Shown here: piece by piece, positions 14,814 through 23,278 of the stretch
Layout: each line of letters starts with the position of its first letter
Position numbering within the stretch: position 1 is the first letter of the stretch
DNA from: Allokutzneria sp. NRRL B-24872
GTDB lineage: Bacteria > Actinomycetota > Actinomycetes > Mycobacteriales > Pseudonocardiaceae
Reading direction: 5' to 3'
Length of the DNA stretch: 43,207 bases
NCBI RefSeq assembly: GCF_002155965.1
Contig: NZ_MUMH01000099.1
Location: forward strand, 1 to 43,207
Made by a program: the position numbers and the translations under genes
The notes under the pieces: model-generated
Databases searched by the model: none
What the model saw: the letters and a program-made list of their open reading frames with translations, nothing else
Told to the model about the DNA's origin: nothing

Positions 14814-15707
14814 ATGAACAACGTCCTGGTGCTGGGCGCGACCGGGAAGGTCGGCCGGCACGTGGTCGGCCAGCTGCGCGAGCGGGGCCGCCGCGTGCGG
14901 GCGGTGTCCCGGTCCAGCCCGGACCGCTTCGACTGGGCGGACCGGGACACCTGGCGGCCCGTGCTCGCCGATGTGGACACCGTGTACCTCAACGTGTGGG
15001 GCGTGGTCGGGGTCGCCGACCCGGCGGAGTTCACCCAGCTGGCCGCGCGGTCGGGGGTCCGCCGGATCGTGGCGCTCTCCGGGCGGGGCGACGGCGGCGA
15101 GGACTTCCTGCTGACCACCCCGTACGGACCGTGGGCCAAGGCCGTCGCCGACGGCGAGCGCGCCGCCCAGGACAGCGGCACGGAGTGGACGGTCGTGCGG
15201 CCGTGCTGGTTCGCGCAGACCTTCGAGGAGGACCCGAAGCTGTCCGACGTGCGCGCGGGCGAGGTGCTGATCCCCGTCGGCGAGGGCACGGTGCCCTTCG
15301 TGGACGCCGTCGACATCGCCGCGGTCGCCATCGCCGCGCTCACCGAGGACGGCCACCAGGAGCAGGTCTACGAGGTGTCCGGGCCGAGGGCGATGACCTT
15401 CGCCGAAGCGGTGGCCGAGATCGCCGCGGCGACCGGCCGGGACATCACGTGCGTGCCGGTGCGGCTGGCCGAGTACGTCGAACACCTGGTGGACCGGGGG
15501 TACGACCGCGACGCGGCGCGGGCGCAGGCCGGGCCGTTCCAGTGGCTGCACCGCGGGAACACCGGCTTCCTCAGCGACGGGGTGCTGCGAGCGACCGGGC
15601 GCGAGCCCCGCGACTTCGCCGCCTACGCCCGGCGGGCGGCGGCCACCGGCGTGTGGTCGGCCTCGGGCGTCAGAAGAACGTCCCGGAGTGGGGTGAGCGG
15701 GCGGTGA
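14814..15707 (+). CDS. NAD(P)-binding NmrA-type oxidoreductase
   Basis: A 297-residue atypical short-chain dehydrogenase. The N-terminal Rossmann motif is VLVLGATGKVGRHV (GxxGxxG), and then VVRPCWFAQTF and the later GTVPFVDAVDIAAVAIAAL are typical of NmrA/quinone-reductase-like proteins that bind NAD(P). There is no classical YxxxK pair, so the protein may be a reductase of the QorB type or a redox sensor. ATG 14814 is preferred because GAGG lies 8 bases upstream. Its promoter carries a candidate iron box and it is divergent from a MerR gene with cysteines, pointing to iron- or redox-linked regulation. Its 3' end overlaps the convergent Eis-type gene by 38 bp. Confidence 0.87.
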   Translation: MNNVLVLGATGKVGRHVVGQLRERGRRVRAVSRSSPDRFDWADRDTWRPVLADVDTVYLNVWGVVGVADPAEFTQLAARSGVRRIVALSGRGDGGEDFLLTTPYGPWAKAVADGERAAQDSGTEWTVVRPCWFAQTFEEDPKLSDVRAGEVLIPVGEGTVPFVDAVDIAAVAIAALTEDGHQEQVYEVSGPRAMTFAEAVAEIAAATGRDITCVPVRLAEYVEHLVDRGYDRDAARAQAGPFQWLHRGNTGFLSDGVLRATGREPRDFAAYARRAAATGVWSASGVRRTSRSGVSGR

Positions 15708-16884
15708 CGAAGAGCCGGTCGGCCCGCTCCAGCGCGGCGGGCTCGTGCGCGACGAGCCTGCCCGTCGCGGCCAGCTGCGACGCGGGCAGGTCGCCGAGGT
15801 AGAGCATGGCCAGCGCGTCCACCGGCAGTTCCAGGTCGGCCGGGGCGTCCGTGCGCTCAACGCCGTCCTGGCCGACGCGGTAGCGCCCGGAGTTCTCCGG
15901 CAGGAGCCGGTCGTGCACCTCCACGACCACCGGCTCGGCCGCGCCGTAGGACCGCGCGGCCAGCGCCGTCGGCACGTCGACCAGCCGCAGCCAGGTCTCC
16001 TCGTCCAGGTTCACGGTCCGGCAGTCGCCCCGGTTCGGCAGGATCAGCTCGACGGGCTCGTCCAGCGGCCTGCCCCACGCGCGCACCCAGCGGACCAGGT
16101 CGGCTCCGAGCAGGAAGCGCCACAGCGCGAGCACGACGCCGAGCGAGCTCCCGTGCATGTCGTGCACATCGATGCGGCGGTCCTGCCGGTCCGGCCCGGA
16201 ATCCACCATGGTCGTCTCGTAGAGCGCGTACCCGTCGTCCCCGTCCGGTCCACTGTGGACGATCCCGACCAGCCGCTCCTTCAGCGCGAGCCTGCGCTCC
16301 AGCTGCATCAGCCACCAGCCGCGCGGGCGGCTCATCATGCCCGGCCGGTGCAAGCCGACCCGCTCGTAGATCCTGGGCAGCTCGGCGGCCAGCTCCTCGG
16401 TGTCCAAGATCCGGACCTCGCCGACGCCGGGCAACGGCGGGGCCGGACGTCCTCGCGCCGCCTCCACCTCCACGGTGCGGCCCCGGCAGGCCACGCCGTA
16501 GCCGAAGCGGCCGTAGATCACCGACTCCGTGGCGTGCAGCGAGGCCAGCGGCTCGCCCAGCTCGCGGATCTGCCGCAGCTGCGCGCTCATCAGCTCGGTC
16601 AGCACACCGCGGCGGGTGTGGTCGGCGCGCACGCCCACCCGGCTCACCGCGGCCAGCGGCAGCACCGCGCCACCGGGGACCGCCATGGTCGCACCGAAGG
16701 ACTGGGCGCTGCCGACGATCCGGCCCGCGCGGAAGGCGCCGAAGCAGCGCTCAAGCGGATAGCCCCGCGAGCCGAACTCCCACGACTCGTCGGAGGTCGG
16801 GGCACTGTGCAGGCTGCCGAGGAACAGCGTGTGCGCCGCGCGCTTCTCGGACTCCTCCAGCAGACGGACCTGGTAGTCGCTCAC
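15670..16884 (-). CDS. Eis-type GNAT N-acetyltransferase
   Basis: A 404-residue protein with the three-part Eis layout: N-terminal GNAT domain (acetyl-CoA motif VGVRADHTRRGVLTELM at about 83-99), a second GNAT-like domain, and a C-terminal SCP2-like domain. YGRFGYGVA (near 125) carries the Tyr that is the general acid in mycobacterial Eis, and the chain ends ...SGTFF. In Eis the C-terminal carboxylate of a terminal Phe acts as catalytic base, so the ending is functionally meaningful. Family role: acetylation of amines such as aminoglycosides and lysine side chains, in the cytoplasm. The natural substrate here is unknown. The last 38 bp overlap the convergent NmrA-type gene. Confidence 0.92.
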   Translation of the reverse strand: MSDYQVRLLEESEKRAAHTLFLGSLHSAPTSDESWEFGSRGYPLERCFGAFRAGRIVGSAQSFGATMAVPGGAVLPLAAVSRVGVRADHTRRGVLTELMSAQLRQIRELGEPLASLHATESVIYGRFGYGVACRGRTVEVEAARGRPAPPLPGVGEVRILDTEELAAELPRIYERVGLHRPGMMSRPRGWWLMQLERRLALKERLVGIVHSGPDGDDGYALYETTMVDSGPDRQDRRIDVHDMHGSSLGVVLALWRFLLGADLVRWVRAWGRPLDEPVELILPNRGDCRTVNLDEETWLRLVDVPTALAARSYGAAEPVVVEVHDRLLPENSGRYRVGQDGVERTDAPADLELPVDALAMLYLGDLPASQLAATGRLVAHEPAALERADRLFVTARSPHSGTFF

Positions 16885-16911
16885 GCCGCGATCCTCTCCG
16901 GAAAAGGCGAA

Positions 16912-16939
16912 CGGGGCGACCGGATATCCGATCGCCCCG
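16912..16939 (-). terminator. Terminator-like hairpin after the DUF4333 gene
   Basis: CGGGGCGA (16912-16919) pairs with TCGCCCCG (16932-16939). The loop itself contains the palindrome CGGATATCCG (16921-16930). It lies 20 bp beyond the DUF4333 stop on the minus strand and before the Eis-type gene. Confidence 0.6.
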
Positions 16940-16959
16940 CTCCCGTCAGGTGTGCCGTG

Positions 16960-17670
16960 CTACTTCGGGTAGCCGACCTCGTAGCGGCCCTCCGCGGTCT
17001 TCACCGTGATCGGGATGACCTTGTCCTTGCCGTCGATCTTGGCCTTGCACTCGAAGGTGGCGTTGAGCGCGACCTTCTGGCTGGCCGGGCAGGTGACCGA
17101 CTCGGTCTTGGTCTGGCCGTAGCGCTCGGTGAGCATCTTCTTCACGTCGTTCTGCATCGCCGTGTTGTCGAAGACCTTGCTCACGAAGAAGCCCGGGGTG
17201 ATGAACCCGGTGACGCCGACTGCCGCCAGCACCACGATCGCCACGATGCCGATGATCAGCGGCATCTTGGACTTCTTCTTCTCCGGCTGCGCGCCGTAGG
17301 GGTTCTGGCCGAACTGCCCCGGCTGGCCCTGCTGCTGGCCCTGCTGACCGGGGTAGCCCTGCTGGCCCGGGTACTGGCCGGGCTGCTGCTGGCCGGGTTG
17401 CTGGCCGAACTGACCGGGCTGGCCGGGCTGCTGCTGGTGGCCGGGCGGCGGGTAGCCACCGGGCTGCTGCGGCTGCCCGAACTGGCCGGGCTGGCCCGGC
17501 TGCTGGCCGAACTGGCCCTGGTTCGGGTCGTACGGGGGCTGCTGGCCGGGCTGCTGGGGGAAACCGCCGGACGGAGTGCCCTGCTGGCCGTACCCCCCGC
17601 CGTAGGGCTGCTGACCCCACTGCTGCTGGTTGGGGTCGTTCCCTCCGGGCGGGCCGTAGGGGCTGGTCAT
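16960..17670 (-). CDS. DUF4333 membrane protein with Gln/Pro/Gly-rich N-terminus
   Basis: A 236-residue protein. Residues 1-130 are a cytoplasmic low-complexity region of repeated GQQPGQ, GQFGQ and QPGQ units. A basic KKKSK stop-transfer stretch is followed by one membrane helix (about 137-158). The extracytoplasmic C-terminal DUF4333 domain (about 165-235) has two cysteines (TCPASQ and FECKA) likely forming a disulfide. Its position between the 5'-nuclease and helY matches Rv2091c in M. tuberculosis, a membrane protein of similar length. ATG 17670 has GGAGG upstream. The function of DUF4333 is unknown. It has its own promoter region (17671-17869 shows no gene). Confidence 0.85.
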   Translation of the reverse strand: MTSPYGPPGGNDPNQQQWGQQPYGGGYGQQGTPSGGFPQQPGQQPPYDPNQGQFGQQPGQPGQFGQPQQPGGYPPPGHQQQPGQPGQFGQQPGQQQPGQYPGQQGYPGQQGQQQGQPGQFGQNPYGAQPEKKKSKMPLIIGIVAIVVLAAVGVTGFITPGFFVSKVFDNTAMQNDVKKMLTERYGQTKTESVTCPASQKVALNATFECKAKIDGKDKVIPITVKTAEGRYEVGYPK

Positions 17671-17869
17671 TCTTCGTTCGCCTCCGGAATCGAGGTCGCG
17701 CCATGGACGACGGAACACCCCCGCGTGGGCAGGGAGGACGACATCCGGGCAAAGGGCAGTGCATCAGCCATTGGCGCGGTGTGCGTCGCTGCGCGCGATC
17801 CAACCACAGCTTCGGCCGTCTTTCGCAGCGGACCGGCGAATTGGGTCGCAGTGGTGTCCAGCGGGCCGC

Positions 17870-20629
17870 TCACAGGGTGCCCATCGCCACCACGCCGCGG
17901 CGCAGCGAGCTCGCCGCCTTGGCCGCGGTCGCCCCGACCGGATCGGCGCGCCCGACCACGTCCCTGACCTGCTCCAGCAGGTCGATCACCTGGCGGCACC
18001 ACCGGACGAAGTCGCCCGCCGAGAGCTCCTGGCCGTTGACCTCGGCCGCGGTGAGCACCTTCTCCAGCGACTCGCCCCGCGCCCAGCGGAAGATCGGCCA
18101 CGCGAAGCCGATGTCGGGCTCCCTGGTGCGGTTGTGCAGCCGGAACCGGCGCTCGTCGTCCTCCAGGTCCACCCACAGCCGCACGGTCGCGGCCAGCGCC
18201 TCGGTCACCGGGCCCGCGGGCACCCTCGGCGCGCCGAGCGGGTCCCTGCGCGCCTCGAAGACCAGCGCCGAGATGACCGCGGCCAGCTCGGGGGCGTCCA
18301 GCCCGCGCCACACGCCGTGCCGCAGGCACTCCGCCGCGAGCAGGTCGCACTCGCTGTAGAGCCGGGTCAGCCTGCGCCCGTGCTCGGTGACCTGCTCGTC
18401 GTTGCCCTCGCCGTCGAGGTAGCCGCGCTCGCGCAGCAGCGCCCTGATCCGGTCGAAGGCCCGCGCCAGCGAGTGCGTCGTCCCGGCGACCTTGCGCTCC
18501 AGCTGCTCGGTCTCGGTCTCCAGCCGCGAGTACCGCTCGCCCCAGCGGGCGTGGTCCTCGCGCTTGTCGCAGCCGTGGCAGGGGTGCGCGCGCAGCGCCC
18601 TGCGCAGTGCGGCCAGCTCGCCGTCCTCGTTCACGTCCGATCGCTTGCGGCCGCCCCGCGTCGGCACGCTGATCCCGCTGGCGCGCAACGTGGAGGCGAG
18701 GTCGCGGCGGGACTTGGGCGAGCGCACGTCGACCTGCTTGGGCAGCCGCACCTGGCCCAACGGCTCGACCGGGGCGGGGAAGTCGGCCGCGGAGAGCCGT
18801 CCGGCCCAGCGGTCCTCGTTGACCACCAGCGGCCGGGTCTCCCCGCGCTGGTCGAGCCCGGGGTCGATGACGATGGCCAGCCCGCTGCGCCGCCCGGTCG
18901 GCACGGCGATCACGTCACCCTTGTGCAGCCGCGCCAGCGAGGTCTCCACCTCGGCGCGCTTGGCCGAGCTGTTCTGCTTGGCCAGCGCCTTCTCCCTGGT
19001 GGAGATCTGCTTGCGCAGGCCCGCGTACTCGCCGAAGTCGCCGAGGTGGCAGCTCATCGACTCGGCGTAGCCCGCCAGCGCCTCGCGGTTGCGCTCGATC
19101 TTGCGCGCGACGCCCACCACCGAGCGGTCGGCCTGGAACTGCGCGAAGGACTGCTCCAGCATCTCCCTGGACTGCACCACGCCCAGGCGCTGCACCAGGT
19201 TCACGGCCATGTTGTAGGCGGGCCGGAACGAGGAGCGCAGCGGGTAGGTGCGGGTGGAGGCCAGGCCGCCGACCTGCTTGGGGTCGATGCCCGGCTGCCA
19301 GACCACGACCGCGTGGCCCTCGATGTCGATGCCCCGCCGCCCGGCGCGCCCGGTGAGCTGCGTGTACTCCCCCGGCGTCAGGTCGACGTGGGCCTCGCCG
19401 TTGTACTTGACCAGCTTCTCCAGCACCACCGTGCGCGCGGGCATGTTGATGCCCAGCGCCAGCGTCTCGGTGGCGAAGACCGCCTTGCACAGGCCGCGGA
19501 CGAACAGCTCCTCCACGGTCTCCTTGAAGGCCGGCAGCATCCCGGCGTGGTGCGCGGCGATGCCCCGCTCGAGGGCCTCCCGCCACTCCCAGAAGCCGAG
19601 CACCGTCAGGTCGCCCTCGGGCAGGTCGGCGGTCTTCTCCTTGATGATCTCGCGGATCTGCTCGACCTCGGACTCCACCGTCAGCCGCACGCCCGCGCGC
19701 AGGCACTGGCGGACGGAGTCGTCGCAGCCCGCGCGGCTGAAGATGAACAGGATCGCGGGCAGCAGCCCGGCCCCGTCCAGCCGCTCCACCACGTCGGGGC
19801 GCGACGGCGGGCGGTAGCGCTGACCGCGTCCACCCCCGCGCGGCCCGCGCGCCCGGGAGAACGGGGTGTAGTGCCGGTCCAGCTCGCCGACCTGCCGCGC
19901 CAGCTCGGGGTTGATCCGGGTGTCACCGGAGTTCGCCGCGTCCTCCGCCGCGAACAGGTCGTACATCCGGTTGCCCACCAGCATGTGCTGCCACAGCGGC
20001 ACCGGGCGGACCTCGTCGACGACGATGGTGGTGTCCCCGCGCACGGTCTTGAGCCACTCGCCGAACTCCTCGGCGTTGCTGACCGTCGCCGACAGGCTGA
20101 CCAGCCGCACGTGGTCGGGGAGGCTGAGGATGACCTCCTCCCACACCGCGCCGCGGAAGCGGTCGGCGAGGTAGTGCACCTCGTCCATCACCACGTAGCC
20201 GAGGTTGTCCACAGTGGACGAACCCGCGTAGATCATGTTGCGCAGCACCTCGGTGGTCATCACCACCACGGGCGCGCCGCCGTTGACGGAGGTGTCCCCG
20301 GTCAGCAGGCCGACGTTCTCCGCGCCGTAGCGCGCGACCAGATCGGCGTGCTTCTGGTTGGACAGCGCCTTGATCGGCGTGGTGTAGAAGCACTTGCGGC
20401 CCTCGCCGAGCGCCATGTGCACGGCGAACTCGCCGACGACCGTCTTGCCCGCGCCGGTCGGGGCGCACACGAGCACGCCGTGCCCGTCCTCCAGCGCCTC
20501 GCAGGAGGAGCGCTGGAACGGGTCGAGCTCGAAGGAGACCAGCTGTTCGAAGTCGGTGAGCCGGGGGTGGGAGGCCCGCCGCTTCGCCGTCGAGTAGGCC
20601 TCTGCTGGAGAAGAGCCGCTAGCTGACAC
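17870..20629 (-). CDS. helY: Ski2-like DEAD/DEAH helicase HelY
   Basis: A 919-residue superfamily-2 helicase. RecA-like domain 1 has Walker A APTGAGKT, motif Ia TTPIKALSNQK, DEVH box (VMDEVHYL) and SAT motif. Domain 2 has FSRAGCDDSV, the LALGINMPA stretch, and motif VI QLTGRAGRRGID. The C-terminal half carries the Ski2/Mtr4-like insertion and DSHCT helical domain. HPCHGCDK (about residue 680) is a small Cys/His cluster. It is the counterpart of Rv2092c and sits in the same order beside tatC. Predicted to unwind RNA or structured nucleic acid using ATP. The GTG start follows a CAACCT -10 by 6 bp, and a PafBC-like motif lies upstream, suggesting a leaderless, damage-linked promoter. Confidence 0.93.
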   Translation of the reverse strand: MSASGSSPAEAYSTAKRRASHPRLTDFEQLVSFELDPFQRSSCEALEDGHGVLVCAPTGAGKTVVGEFAVHMALGEGRKCFYTTPIKALSNQKHADLVARYGAENVGLLTGDTSVNGGAPVVVMTTEVLRNMIYAGSSTVDNLGYVVMDEVHYLADRFRGAVWEEVILSLPDHVRLVSLSATVSNAEEFGEWLKTVRGDTTIVVDEVRPVPLWQHMLVGNRMYDLFAAEDAANSGDTRINPELARQVGELDRHYTPFSRARGPRGGGRGQRYRPPSRPDVVERLDGAGLLPAILFIFSRAGCDDSVRQCLRAGVRLTVESEVEQIREIIKEKTADLPEGDLTVLGFWEWREALERGIAAHHAGMLPAFKETVEELFVRGLCKAVFATETLALGINMPARTVVLEKLVKYNGEAHVDLTPGEYTQLTGRAGRRGIDIEGHAVVVWQPGIDPKQVGGLASTRTYPLRSSFRPAYNMAVNLVQRLGVVQSREMLEQSFAQFQADRSVVGVARKIERNREALAGYAESMSCHLGDFGEYAGLRKQISTREKALAKQNSSAKRAEVETSLARLHKGDVIAVPTGRRSGLAIVIDPGLDQRGETRPLVVNEDRWAGRLSAADFPAPVEPLGQVRLPKQVDVRSPKSRRDLASTLRASGISVPTRGGRKRSDVNEDGELAALRRALRAHPCHGCDKREDHARWGERYSRLETETEQLERKVAGTTHSLARAFDRIRALLRERGYLDGEGNDEQVTEHGRRLTRLYSECDLLAAECLRHGVWRGLDAPELAAVISALVFEARRDPLGAPRVPAGPVTEALAATVRLWVDLEDDERRFRLHNRTREPDIGFAWPIFRWARGESLEKVLTAAEVNGQELSAGDFVRWCRQVIDLLEQVRDVVGRADPVGATAAKAASSLRRGVVAMGTL

Positions 20630-20635
20630 CCGACC

Positions 20636-20658
20636 AGGTTGTCACACACCACCGACAG
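20636..20658 (-). promoter_or_regulatory. Candidate PafBC-type promoter of helY
   Basis: Reading the minus strand, CTGTCGGTG (20658-20650), 8 bp, then CAACCT (20641-20636). The PafBC/RecA-NDp motif is TTGTCRGTG-N8-TANNNT, so 8 of 9 bases of the first part match, the spacing is exact, and the -10 differs only at its first base. The GTG start codon lies at the expected transcript start. Confidence 0.55.
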
Positions 20659-20694
20659 CACGGCGGCGACAGCCGCAACGCCACGCAAACTTGA

Positions 20695-21594
20695 TCATTC
20701 CGGCACCAGCACGCGCAGCGCGCCGGGCACCGAGGTCACGGTCAGCGGCAGCTCCGCCTGGCGCTCGCCGTCGGCGTAGGCCACCCAGTCGTTGTCCCCG
20801 CCCAGCCGCACCGAGCGCGCCCGCAGCGTCCGCACCTCGGGCAGCTCCACGTGCCTGCCGGAGCGCAGCCGGGGCAGCATCTTCACCATCAGCGCGCGCG
20901 GAGCCGCGGTCACCACGGTCAGGTCGAGCAGCCCGTCACCGGCGTCCGCGTCCGGGCAGACGGGGATTCCGCCGCCGTAGCACCGGGTGTTGCCGACCGC
21001 GACGAGCGTGGCGTCCAGTTCCAGGCGCTCGTGCTCGGTCTCCACGACCAGCGGCCGGGCGCGCAGGTGCGCCAGCTCGGCCAGGATCGCCAGGTCGTAG
21101 CGCTTGGGCCCGCGCGGCCAGCGCATCCGGTTGGCGCGCTCGTTGACCGCCGAGTCGAAGCCCGCGCAGAGCACCGTGGCGAACCACGCGCCGCCCTCCA
21201 CCCGCCCCAGGTCCAAGCGCCCCCACGAGCCCCTGACCAGCGCGGAGGCAAAGGCGTCTGCCGCTGCGAGCGAGGTCTTCGGCCAGCCGAGCGCGGCGGC
21301 CAGGTCGTTGCCCGTGCCCGCCGGGATCACCGCGAACGCCGTCGCCGACTCGGCGCACGCCTGCAAGCCCGCGTGCGCGGCACCGTCACCGCCGAGCATG
21401 GCCAGCACGTCCACACCGGACTCCACCGCGCGGTGGGCCAATTCAATCGCGTGCTCGCCGCTGCGCGCGATTGACTGCACGAGTTCCCCGGCGGCGGGCC
21501 GAATCCGAGCCGCGACACCACCCGCGACCCGTGCCGCCGCGCCAGCCCCAGAAGCGGGGCTGACGACTAACGCGACCTTGGGCCCGCTGCTCAC
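20695..21594 (-). CDS. Diacylglycerol/sphingosine kinase-family lipid kinase
   Basis: A 299-residue soluble lipid kinase. The N-terminal catalytic domain has SPASGAG (phosphate-binding loop), the MLGGDGAAHA motif (GGDG) and IPAGTGNDLA. The C-terminal beta-sandwich domain contains CPDADAGDGLLDLTVV and YADGERQAELP, a metal-linking and structural region of the DgkB/YegS family. Predicted role: phosphorylation of diacylglycerol or a related lipid at the membrane, feeding phosphatidate back into phospholipid synthesis. Its GTG overlaps the tatC stop by 4 bp, so it is co-translated with the Tat genes. In actinobacteria a lipid kinase commonly follows tatC or helY. Confidence 0.92.
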   Translation of the reverse strand: MSSGPKVALVVSPASGAGAAARVAGGVAARIRPAAGELVQSIARSGEHAIELAHRAVESGVDVLAMLGGDGAAHAGLQACAESATAFAVIPAGTGNDLAAALGWPKTSLAAADAFASALVRGSWGRLDLGRVEGGAWFATVLCAGFDSAVNERANRMRWPRGPKRYDLAILAELAHLRARPLVVETEHERLELDATLVAVGNTRCYGGGIPVCPDADAGDGLLDLTVVTAAPRALMVKMLPRLRSGRHVELPEVRTLRARSVRLGGDNDWVAYADGERQAELPLTVTSVPGALRVLVPE

Positions 21595-22565
21595 GTGGCG
21601 TCGTCGTAGCGGTTGCGCGGAAGCTCAGCGGAAGCGGCGGGCTCCGGCGTCGCGGTCTCCGGCACGCTCGGCGTCAGGTCCAGCGGCGCGGCCTCGTCGG
21701 GCGAGATGTTCGCCCACTTCGAGGTCTCGTCGCGCTTGGCCTTGCGCTTGTCGTGCACGCGGCACACCTGCAACGCGAACTCGAAGAGCACCGTCAGCGC
21801 GAGCGCCAGCACCACCATGCCGACCGGGTCGGTGCCCGGCGTGGCCACGGCCGCGAAGACGAACAGGCCGAAGATGATGCCCCGGCGCCACTTCTTCAGC
21901 TTCTCGTAGGTGACCGCGCCGATCCGGTTGAGCATCACGATGACCAACGGCATCTCGAAGCTCACGCCGAACACGATCAGCATCGTCAGCACGAAGCTCA
22001 CGTAGGAGGAACCGCTGAGCGCCGTCACGTAGAACTCGCCCGCGAAGCCGACCAGCACCGACAGCCCCGCCGGGATCACCACGTAGGCGAGCACGGTGCC
22101 GACGATGAACAGGAAGCTGGCCGAGAAGACGAAGATCCGCGCGAACTTGCGCTCCTTGGCGTACAGGCCCGGGGTGATGAACGCCCACACCTGGTACAGC
22201 CACACCGGGCTGACCAGCGCGGCGCCCGCGCCGAGCCCGACCTTGAGCTGGATCATGAACGCCTCGAACGGCTGCTGCTGGATCAGCACGCACTGGTCGC
22301 TCGGGAAGCGCTGCGCCGCGGGAATCCCGCAGTAGGGCTCCCGGAGCAGCGTCTCCAGCGCGGGCAGCCCCGCGATGCGGGTGGTGAACCAGATCCAGCC
22401 GATGATGCCGCCGACGGTGAGCGCCAGCGAGATGATCGCCACCCGGTGCTTCAGCTCGCGCAGGTGATCCAGCAGCGTCATGGTGCCGTCCGGATTGTGC
22501 TTCCGGCTCCACGGCTTGCGCTTGCGCCCGCTCGGGATCAGGCGGCGCAGCGGATTGCTCGCCAC
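21591..22565 (-). CDS. tatC: Sec-independent translocase subunit TatC
   Basis: A 324-residue protein with six membrane helices. The signature N-terminal region (MTLLDHLRELKHRV) and the conserved first periplasmic loop with PFEAFMIQLKVGL are the parts that recognise twin-arginine signal peptides, and WAFITPGLYAKERKF and FGVSFEMPLVI are also typical. A hydrophilic C-terminal tail of about 65 residues carries acidic and Pro stretches, as in other actinobacteria. It acts with TatA to move folded proteins across the cytoplasmic membrane. The GTG start at 22565 lies 19 bp after tatA, and the stop overlaps the lipid kinase start. Confidence 0.95.
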   Translation of the reverse strand: MASNPLRRLIPSGRKRKPWSRKHNPDGTMTLLDHLRELKHRVAIISLALTVGGIIGWIWFTTRIAGLPALETLLREPYCGIPAAQRFPSDQCVLIQQQPFEAFMIQLKVGLGAGAALVSPVWLYQVWAFITPGLYAKERKFARIFVFSASFLFIVGTVLAYVVIPAGLSVLVGFAGEFYVTALSGSSYVSFVLTMLIVFGVSFEMPLVIVMLNRIGAVTYEKLKKWRRGIIFGLFVFAAVATPGTDPVGMVVLALALTVLFEFALQVCRVHDKRKAKRDETSKWANISPDEAAPLDLTPSVPETATPEPAASAELPRNRYDDAT

Positions 22566-22584
22566 CTCGTGGTCCCGGCCTCTC

Positions 22585-22896
22585 TCAGCGGTTGTCGGTG
22601 CGCGGCTGCTGCTGCTCCAGCGGCGGCGCCACCTGCGGGGCGGGCTGCTGCTGGACCGGCTGCGCCGGGGGCAGCGGAGCCGGGGCGGGCTGCTGGTACT
22701 GCTGCTGCGGCGCCTGCTGCTGGGCGGGAGCCTGGCCCTCGGGCTGGCCGTCCTTGTTCATGGCCTTGGTCTCGGCCTTGAAGATGCGCATCGACTGCCC
22801 GATGGATCGCGCCATCGTCGGCAGCTTGGCAGCGCCGAAGAGCAGCACCACCACGAGCGCGATGATGATGATCTCGAAGCCTCCGAGATTGGGCAC
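22585..22896 (-). CDS. tatA: Sec-independent translocase subunit TatA
   Basis: A 103-residue protein with one N-terminal membrane helix (about residues 8-22, [19 protein letters not shown]), the FG hinge, an amphipathic helix with [19 protein letters not shown], and a long Gln/Pro-rich tail. The FGxxKLP hinge is diagnostic of TatA. It oligomerises to form the Tat pore. The GTG start at 22896 follows a GGAGG ribosome site. It is cotranscribed with tatC, as in mycobacteria (Rv2094c-Rv2093c). Confidence 0.95.
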   Translation of the reverse strand: MPNLGGFEIIIIALVVVLLFGAAKLPTMARSIGQSMRIFKAETKAMNKDGQPEGQAPAQQQAPQQQYQQPAPAPLPPAQPVQQQPAPQVAPPLEQQQPRTDNR

Positions 22897-22918
22897 GGTG
22901 TCCTCCTCGTCTCTCCCG

Positions 22919-23167
22919 CTAGATGGTACGTGCGGAAGAGTCGTCGCTGTCGTTGGCGGATCTGGTGGACCTGCGCTCCGCGATGGCCACCTTCAGGGCG
23001 GCGGTCCGGGCGCGGAGCAGGCCGGCGCGGTCGTCCACGTGCCCGCCGACGGCCGCCGCCGCCGCGCCGAAGCGGCTCAGCGAACGGAAGACCCTGACCG
23101 CGACGAACAGCAGGACCGCCAGTCCGACGAGGACCAGCAGCAGGCTCAGCAGGTACGGCACTGGCAC
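22919..23167 (-). CDS. Small single-pass membrane protein
   Basis: An 82-residue protein from GTG 23167 (GTG 23161 is equally possible). There is one hydrophobic helix (about residues 5-22, [19 protein letters not shown]), then a basic and Ala-rich cytoplasmic part ([14 protein letters not shown]), a coiled-coil-like segment ([22 protein letters not shown]) and an acidic/Ser tail. No named family is recognised. It lies between pafC and tatA on the same strand, a conserved place for a small membrane protein in actinobacteria. It may belong to the Tat operon; a role in Tat function is only inference. Confidence 0.72.
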   Translation of the reverse strand: MPVPYLLSLLLVLVGLAVLLFVAVRVFRSLSRFGAAAAAVGGHVDDRAGLLRARTAALKVAIAERRSTRSANDSDDSSARTI

Positions 23168-23278
23168 ACCGTAACCGCCGGGAGCCCCCGAGAGAACACC
23201 GGTCCTACCCGGTTGGCCCAAGGTTCGCCCCAGGTTGTCCGGCCTGCCGGAATTCCCGAGCTGATCTTCACCGGCACC

